In this document: in pieces, positions 29,230 to 33,071 of the stretch
How the letters are laid out: each line of letters starts with the position of its first letter
Position numbering within the stretch: position 1 is the stretch's first letter
Source of the DNA: Bacillota bacterium
Lineage (GTDB): Bacteria; Bacillota; Clostridia; Acetivibrionales; DSM-1351
DNA length: 33,071 bases
NCBI GenBank assembly: GCA_023391425.1
Contig: JAEWAX010000100.1
Span: forward strand, 1 to 33,071
Direction of reading: 5' to 3'
Notes under the pieces: generated by a model
Database searches by the model: none
What the model was told of the DNA's origin: nothing
What the model saw: only the letters and a program-made list of their open reading frames with translations
Translations under genes and position numbers: made by a program

Positions 29230-31512
29230 TCACTCTAGCAATAAAGATTTCTCTCCTACAAAATATATGAAAAGCCTATGCAATGGTCTAGTCATTGCAA
29301 CATATAGTAGTTTAATATCCAATTCATTTTCAGTATAGTTTTCCTTATTTGCATTAGATATAATTACCACATCAAATTCCAAGCCCTTAGATAAATAGGA
29401 AGGTACAATCACGATACCACTTTTGTACTCCTTCTCGTTTCCCGTAATAATACTTATATCCTTATCAGCTTTTTTGAGCAAGGGTAGCATCTGCTCGCAT
29501 TCTTCAATAGTTTTACAAATTACTGCTATTGTCTTATGCCCATTTTCTTTCAGAACTTTTATCCTCTCCACAATATCTTCTGCTGTTTCAATAATATCTG
29601 TTTTTTGTATTAACTCAACTGACCCACCATGCCTAATAACAGGCTTTGCCTTTAATAAAGCATTATTCTCAAGTTTATCTATTACATTATTTGCTGCTTC
29701 CATAATTTCTACTGTTGTTCTATAACTCTGCTCAAGAGTAAGGAACTCGCATTTCTTACCTTCAAACACTTCATTTACAATCTCCTCCCATTGGCGTACC
29801 CCTCTATAAGAATGTATTCCCTGACATAAGTCACCGAGTATGGTAAATGAACTATCCTTAACTATCTTTTTTAATACATAGAATTGGAAAGCACTAAAGT
29901 CTTGGGCTTCATCAATTACAATATGCTTAACAGGAATTTTTTCATCCATTCCATATATTTTGTATTTTAGATATATAATCGGGGCTAAGTCTTCAAGTTC
30001 TAGCATTTTGCTGTCTAATATATTTAATGTATATTCCCTTGTAAAATCACATACTTCTTTATCAGCGTATTTGCTTACTATTTTGTTAAATGCAATCTTA
30101 TCTTCCATCAAATCTTTATAATACTGATATGCGCTTAGTTTCGGAAGACTATCTACATACTCTTTAACTAAGGTCTTAGATATTTTTTCTATCTTATCTA
30201 ATACCCTATCCCTCTTTTCAAATGCTTTTAATATCAATTGTTGTTTTTCTTTCTCATCACTTATTGCTGCCCTTGTTTTAGCAACTTTTCTATCACATTC
30301 TGCCTCTATCTGGGAAATAAATTGCTGTTTACTTGTTTTTAGTCTTGTGGTTATACTCTTTTTTATTTCATTCATTCTTTGAGCTATTGGCCACATACCG
30401 TATTGCGTTAAAAACAACTGATTTATTTCTTCATAAGAAAATATGACTTTTGTACCTAAGGTCAAATCGTGTTTTGGAATAAACGATATTTCTATTTCCT
30501 TAATATACTCATCGATAATGTCTTTAAAGAACATTGAAGTTTTCAGAACTGAGGCCTGCCTTACTAAACTATTGTGTGTAATTTGCTCGCTTGTAGCATT
30601 ATGATTAACAAACATATTTAGCTTATCATTGGCGTCAGTGAGCTTAAACTTCTTACCTATAAGCTCCATTGCAAAATCTTCAAAGGTTGTTTGCTTAACT
30701 CTTTCAACTCCGAGTTCCGGCAACACCTCTGAAATATAATTTAAAAATAGTCTATTAGGAGCTATTATCATAAAGTTTTCAGGTTCAAAGCTCTTTTCAA
30801 AAGTATAAATTAAATAGGCTATTCTGTGGAGCGCGATAGTTGTTTTACCACTACCCGCAACTCCTTGAACAATAAGTGGTTTCCACATTGGTGCTCTAAC
30901 TATCTTGTTCTGTTCCTCTTGAATAGTTGATACAATTTCTTTCAGTCTATTCTCAGCATTAGCTCCAAGATAAGTTTGAAGGAATTCATCATTTGTGGTT
31001 ATATCTATGTCAAATATTTCTTCTAATTCTCCGCTGTTAATTGAGAACTGTCTCTTTAACAGAAGTTGTCCCTCAATGGTTCCATCTGGGCATATGTAGC
31101 TAGATGATCCTAGTCTACCTTCATAGTATAGATTAGCAATTGGAGCTCTCCAGTCAACAATTATTATTTCCTGGTTCTCATCATTTGCAAGAGACATCTT
31201 CCCTATATAAAGAGCTTCGATTTTGTTAGTTCCAGCCTCTTGAAAGTCAATTCTAGCAAAGTATGGCTTGCCTCTAGCTGTATAAAGGTTTTTAATTTTC
31301 AGAGCCAATGAATCCTGTAGCAATGTATTGACCATAATACTTGTATAGTCTGCACTATTGTCTCCAGTCATGTGTCTCTGAACATTTTCTAATTCTTTAC
31401 TTACCTTCTTTCTTTTTTCTAATGCACGCTCTAGGCTTTTCTCTACATAGTCCAGAGTGTATCTGCACCTTTCAAGCTCTTGCTTATAGGCCGGATGGTT
31501 TGCAGCTGACAT
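29230..31512 (-). CDS. HelD-type RNA polymerase recycling ATPase (UvrD/Rep-like)
   Basis: The 760-residue superfamily-1 ATPase matches B. subtilis HelD in length and layout. HelD binds stalled RNA polymerase, inserts its arms into the channels and releases DNA and RNA using ATP. An N-terminal coiled coil (about 8-50) corresponds to the secondary-channel arm. Walker A is GVAGSGKTT (217-225). A helical insert with charged coils splits the first helicase domain (about 290-520). Walker B is IVIDEAQDFS, followed by the motifs LGDLCQGIHSYRG, LEQSYRT and, near the end, SKGLEFDVVI and YVAMTRP. AAGGAG precedes the ATG by 8 bases. It is a single-gene unit with a palindrome just upstream. Confidence 0.93.
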   Translation of the reverse strand: MSAANHPAYKQELERCRYTLDYVEKSLERALEKRKKVSKELENVQRHMTGDNSADYTSIMVNTLLQDSLALKIKNLYTARGKPYFARIDFQEAGTNKIEALYIGKMSLANDENQEIIIVDWRAPIANLYYEGRLGSSSYICPDGTIEGQLLLKRQFSINSGELEEIFDIDITTNDEFLQTYLGANAENRLKEIVSTIQEEQNKIVRAPMWKPLIVQGVAGSGKTTIALHRIAYLIYTFEKSFEPENFMIIAPNRLFLNYISEVLPELGVERVKQTTFEDFAMELIGKKFKLTDANDKLNMFVNHNATSEQITHNSLVRQASVLKTSMFFKDIIDEYIKEIEISFIPKHDLTLGTKVIFSYEEINQLFLTQYGMWPIAQRMNEIKKSITTRLKTSKQQFISQIEAECDRKVAKTRAAISDEKEKQQLILKAFEKRDRVLDKIEKISKTLVKEYVDSLPKLSAYQYYKDLMEDKIAFNKIVSKYADKEVCDFTREYTLNILDSKMLELEDLAPIIYLKYKIYGMDEKIPVKHIVIDEAQDFSAFQFYVLKKIVKDSSFTILGDLCQGIHSYRGVRQWEEIVNEVFEGKKCEFLTLEQSYRTTVEIMEAANNVIDKLENNALLKAKPVIRHGGSVELIQKTDIIETAEDIVERIKVLKENGHKTIAVICKTIEECEQMLPLLKKADKDISIITGNEKEYKSGIVIVPSYLSKGLEFDVVIISNANKENYTENELDIKLLYVAMTRPLHRLFIYFVGEKSLLLE

Positions 31513-31534
31513 AGTTTTTTCTCCTTGTCCGATT

Positions 31535-31555
31535 CGGGAAAAATAATTTTACCCG
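31535..31555. promoter_or_regulatory. Near-perfect 21-bp palindrome upstream of helD
   Basis: CGGGAAAAAT-A-ATTTTACCCG has one mismatched pair in ten. It lies about 20-40 bases before the helD start codon, within the likely promoter or leader. Confidence 0.45.
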
Positions 31556-31641
31556 TACCTGTTTTTTGTAAAAGAATAGTAACTTTAATATTATAGCTTT
31601 AATTATGAGTTTATACTACTACATTTCAATAATTTCGAGCT

Positions 31642-31714
31642 GGAATTTATTGAATTATGGAATTTCAGCAATATTGAATTTGTAGAATCTAGGAATTTCA
31701 GCAATATTGAATTT
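31642..31714 (+). repeat. 33-bp tandem direct repeat, 2.5 copies
   Basis: Two exact 23-base copies beginning GGAATTTCAGCAATATTGAA occur at 31659-31681 and 31692-31714 (period 33). A degraded, shorter copy begins at 31642. The region is non-coding between helD and the esterase gene. Confidence 0.85.
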
Positions 31715-31770
31715 ATGAAATTATACCCTGATTTGTACTTATACTAGTATTCATATATATGTTTATAAAG

Positions 31771-31826
31771 AAGAAGCCGATAGACTTGACATTGCACGTC
31801 TAACGACTTCTTTTAACGACTTCTTT
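31771..31826. repeat. Imperfect hairpin with duplicated 13-bp arm
   Basis: AAGAAGCCGATAGAC on the left pairs with GTCTAACGACTTCTT on the right with two mismatches, giving a 15-bp arm. The right arm is followed by an exact tandem copy of TAACGACTTCTTT (31801-31813 and 31814-31826). It lies downstream of the minus-strand esterase. Confidence 0.6.
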
Positions 31827-31829
31827 TAA

Positions 31830-31849
31830 AAAGTATTTTTGAATACTTT
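31830..31849. terminator. Weak AT hairpin downstream of the esterase gene
   Basis: AAAGTATT (31830-31837) pairs with AATACTTT (31842-31849). On the minus strand it is followed by TTAAAAG, so it is a modest candidate for the esterase 3' end. Confidence 0.45.
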
Positions 31850-31888
31850 ACTATGCACTTTTGACTAGTATTTTAATTTAGTAATAAT

Positions 31889-32713
31889 TTAGTCAAAAAT
31901 AAATCTAATTGCCTTGTCAATCCAATCAGAAGTAATGTGCTTATCATCGAAGGCTCTATTACTATCAACAATATGATTGCCTAGTGATAGGCCATGCCCA
32001 CCCCTTCTATATATATGTAGCTCCAATGGTATGCCATGCTCAACAAGCTCATTTGCAAAAACCAACGAGTTCTGAACTGGTACACAGTCATCCTCATATG
32101 TATGCCATATAAATGATGGTGGTGTATCTGAACTAATCTGCTTTTCAAGACTTGTGAGGGTTAACAATTTAACTGATTTGTTGTCATCACCCAATAAATT
32201 ATCAAAAGATCCCTGATGAGCGTATTCACCATTTTTAATAACTGGATATGAAAGAATAAGTTTATTCGGTTTAAACTTATCACCATATTCACCTATATAT
32301 TCACCTATAAATTCCCTGTTCCAAAATACGCCTACAGATGCAGCTAAATGTCCTCCTGCTGAAAATCCACATACAGCTATGTTATCTGTATCTATGAAGA
32401 AGTCTTCAGCGTTTTCTCTAATAAATTTAATTGATGTGAGTGCCTCACATAATGCTTGTGGAAAACAAGCAGGTGCACAGCTATATTTAAGCACAAAAGC
32501 ACAAATTCCTTCTGATGCAAACTTAAGAGCTACTGGCTCATTTTCTCTGTCAGAAGTAAATCGGTATCCTCCTCCTGGCAAGACTAGCACTGCTGGACGA
32601 ATACGCTCTGCATCAACCTCTGGTGAGTTATCTGGAATATATGCTTGTAAGGTTGCTGTATAATCTGACTTCCCTGTAGTATTAACTACTATATCCTTTT
32701 TAAAATATTGCAT
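31889..32713 (-). CDS. Alpha/beta-hydrolase carbohydrate esterase (Aes/BD-FAE-like)
   Basis: The protein of about 274 residues has no signal peptide. The hydrolase elements are in order: oxyanion-hole motif LPGGGY, nucleophile Ser in GFSAGGH, acid Asp in TYEDDCVP and catalytic His in RGGHGL. This arrangement is typical of the acetylesterase/BD-FAE-type family that removes acetyl, and sometimes feruloyl, groups from xylo-oligosaccharides. Cytoplasmic location would fit processing of imported oligosaccharides together with the CE7 enzyme encoded further left. I prefer the ATG at 32713 because AAGGAAG gives a 9-base spacing; an ATG three codons earlier (32722) is almost on top of the binding site. 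Substrate is unproven. Confidence 0.87.
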   Translation of the reverse strand: MQYFKKDIVVNTTGKSDYTATLQAYIPDNSPEVDAERIRPAVLVLPGGGYRFTSDRENEPVALKFASEGICAFVLKYSCAPACFPQALCEALTSIKFIRENAEDFFIDTDNIAVCGFSAGGHLAASVGVFWNREFIGEYIGEYGDKFKPNKLILSYPVIKNGEYAHQGSFDNLLGDDNKSVKLLTLTSLEKQISSDTPPSFIWHTYEDDCVPVQNSLVFANELVEHGIPLELHIYRRGGHGLSLGNHIVDSNRAFDDKHITSDWIDKAIRFIFD

Positions 32714-32755
32714 ATAATTCATCTTCCTTCATTCATTTTTTAAGACATTGCTACA

Positions 32756-32764
32756 ATTATATCA
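32756..32764 (-). promoter_or_regulatory. Extended -10 promoter of the esterase gene
   Basis: The minus strand reads TGATATAAT (32764-32756), a full TGNTATAAT match, about 45 bases upstream of the start codon. Confidence 0.55.
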
Positions 32765-32941
32765 AAATTCCCTCTATGAATATACTTCTTTTTTTATATA
32801 ATTCAATAGTCTAAGAATAGCAGGAAGTCGTATATGGTATCCCTAGTAATGTACTTATATTAGAATAATATATATCTATCTAAAACTTACTTATATATAA
32901 ATTGACATCATCACAGTAAATAGAATATCTGCACATAACAC

Positions 32942-32971
32942 AAGACCCTAAGCTGTTTAGCTTAGGGTCTT
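32942..32971 (-). terminator. Hairpin downstream of 5S rRNA
   Basis: AAGACCCTAAGCT (32942-32954) and AGCTTAGGGTCTT (32959-32971) form a perfect 13-bp stem with a 4-base loop. It lies about 10 bases beyond the 5S 3' end and is the likely rRNA operon terminator, though the U-run on the minus strand is short. Confidence 0.75.
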
Positions 32972-32980
32972 GATATAAAT

Positions 32981-33071
32981 CTGGCAGAGACTTACTTTCC
33001 CGGGCCGTTGCCAGCCAAGTATTATCAGCACTGAGATGCTTAACTTCCGTGTTCGGTATGGGAACGGGTGT
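32981..33071 (-). rRNA. rrf: 5S rRNA, 3' part (cut by the window edge)
   Basis: The minus strand from 33071 begins ACACCCGTTCCCATACCGAA, then CACGGAAGTTAAGC, the universal 5S loop B/C region. It continues through TAATACTTGGCTGGCAAC and ends near GTCTCTGCCAG. About 91 of roughly 117 nucleotides are present; the 5' end lies beyond the window. The exact 3' end is uncertain by one or two bases. Confidence 0.95.

Overview
The window reads as a stretch of chromosome from a low-GC, Gram-positive, anaerobic, plant-polymer-degrading clostridium. A Ruminiclostridium-like genome is my best guess; this is an inference from the gene set and not a phylogenetic result. Supporting signs are the AT-rich intergenic DNA, strong AGGAGG-type ribosome binding sites, a surface protein with three SLH domains, an FMN-riboswitch-controlled RibU transporter, and four carbohydrate-active enzymes: a GH3 lipoprotein, a CE7 deacetylase, a GH94 cellobiose phosphorylase and a second esterase. 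No phage, IS element, CRISPR array or integrase is visible.

Layout, left to right. A tRNA-Pro(UGG) lies at the left edge (minus). It is followed by a TtcA-type tRNA-thiolation gene and a secreted phosphodiester-glycosidase-like protein (plus), then galU (minus, convergent). The FMN riboswitch and ribU come next, then a small zinc-ribbon/acidic protein. A 260-bp non-coding gap carrying a cluster of DnaA-box-like sequences separates this from the GH3 lipoprotein (minus). After that come the CE7 esterase (plus), a 1379-residue SLH protein (minus), cellobiose phosphorylase (plus), a ZnuB/ZnuC-type metal transporter pair (minus), transketolase (plus), an M28 aminopeptidase preceded by a double-MerR regulator (minus), and an unusual 21-unit, 12-bp tandem repeat ending in a strong terminator. 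The right part holds a DUF2975-XRE-DUF4173 membrane/regulator cluster, a secreted M14 carboxypeptidase, a 34-codon lysine-rich gene, a HelD-type RNA polymerase-recycling ATPase (minus), a carbohydrate esterase (minus), and the 3' part of a 5S rRNA (minus) that runs off the window.

How the genes relate: the CE7 and BD-FAE-like esterases, the GH3 enzyme and cellobiose phosphorylase would act in sequence on cello-oligosaccharides and decorated hemicellulose. GalU, using glucose-1-phosphate of the kind cellobiose phosphorylase releases, and transketolase link this to central and envelope metabolism. These genes are mostly single transcription units with their own promoters and terminators, so the link is metabolic and not operonic.

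The most unusual signals are non-coding. (1) The 12-bp repeat array at 24208-24456 looks like a discrete transcript of unknown function. (2) A dispersed family of stop-codon-proximal hairpins at about 4040-4380, 10168-10217 and 17524-17575 shows compensatory base changes between copies. (3) Several DnaA-box matches, all in one orientation, lie between two convergent genes. (4) Long palindromes sit at promoter-proximal positions of the SLH gene, the DUF2975 cluster, the MerR/peptidase pair, the zinc transporter and helD.
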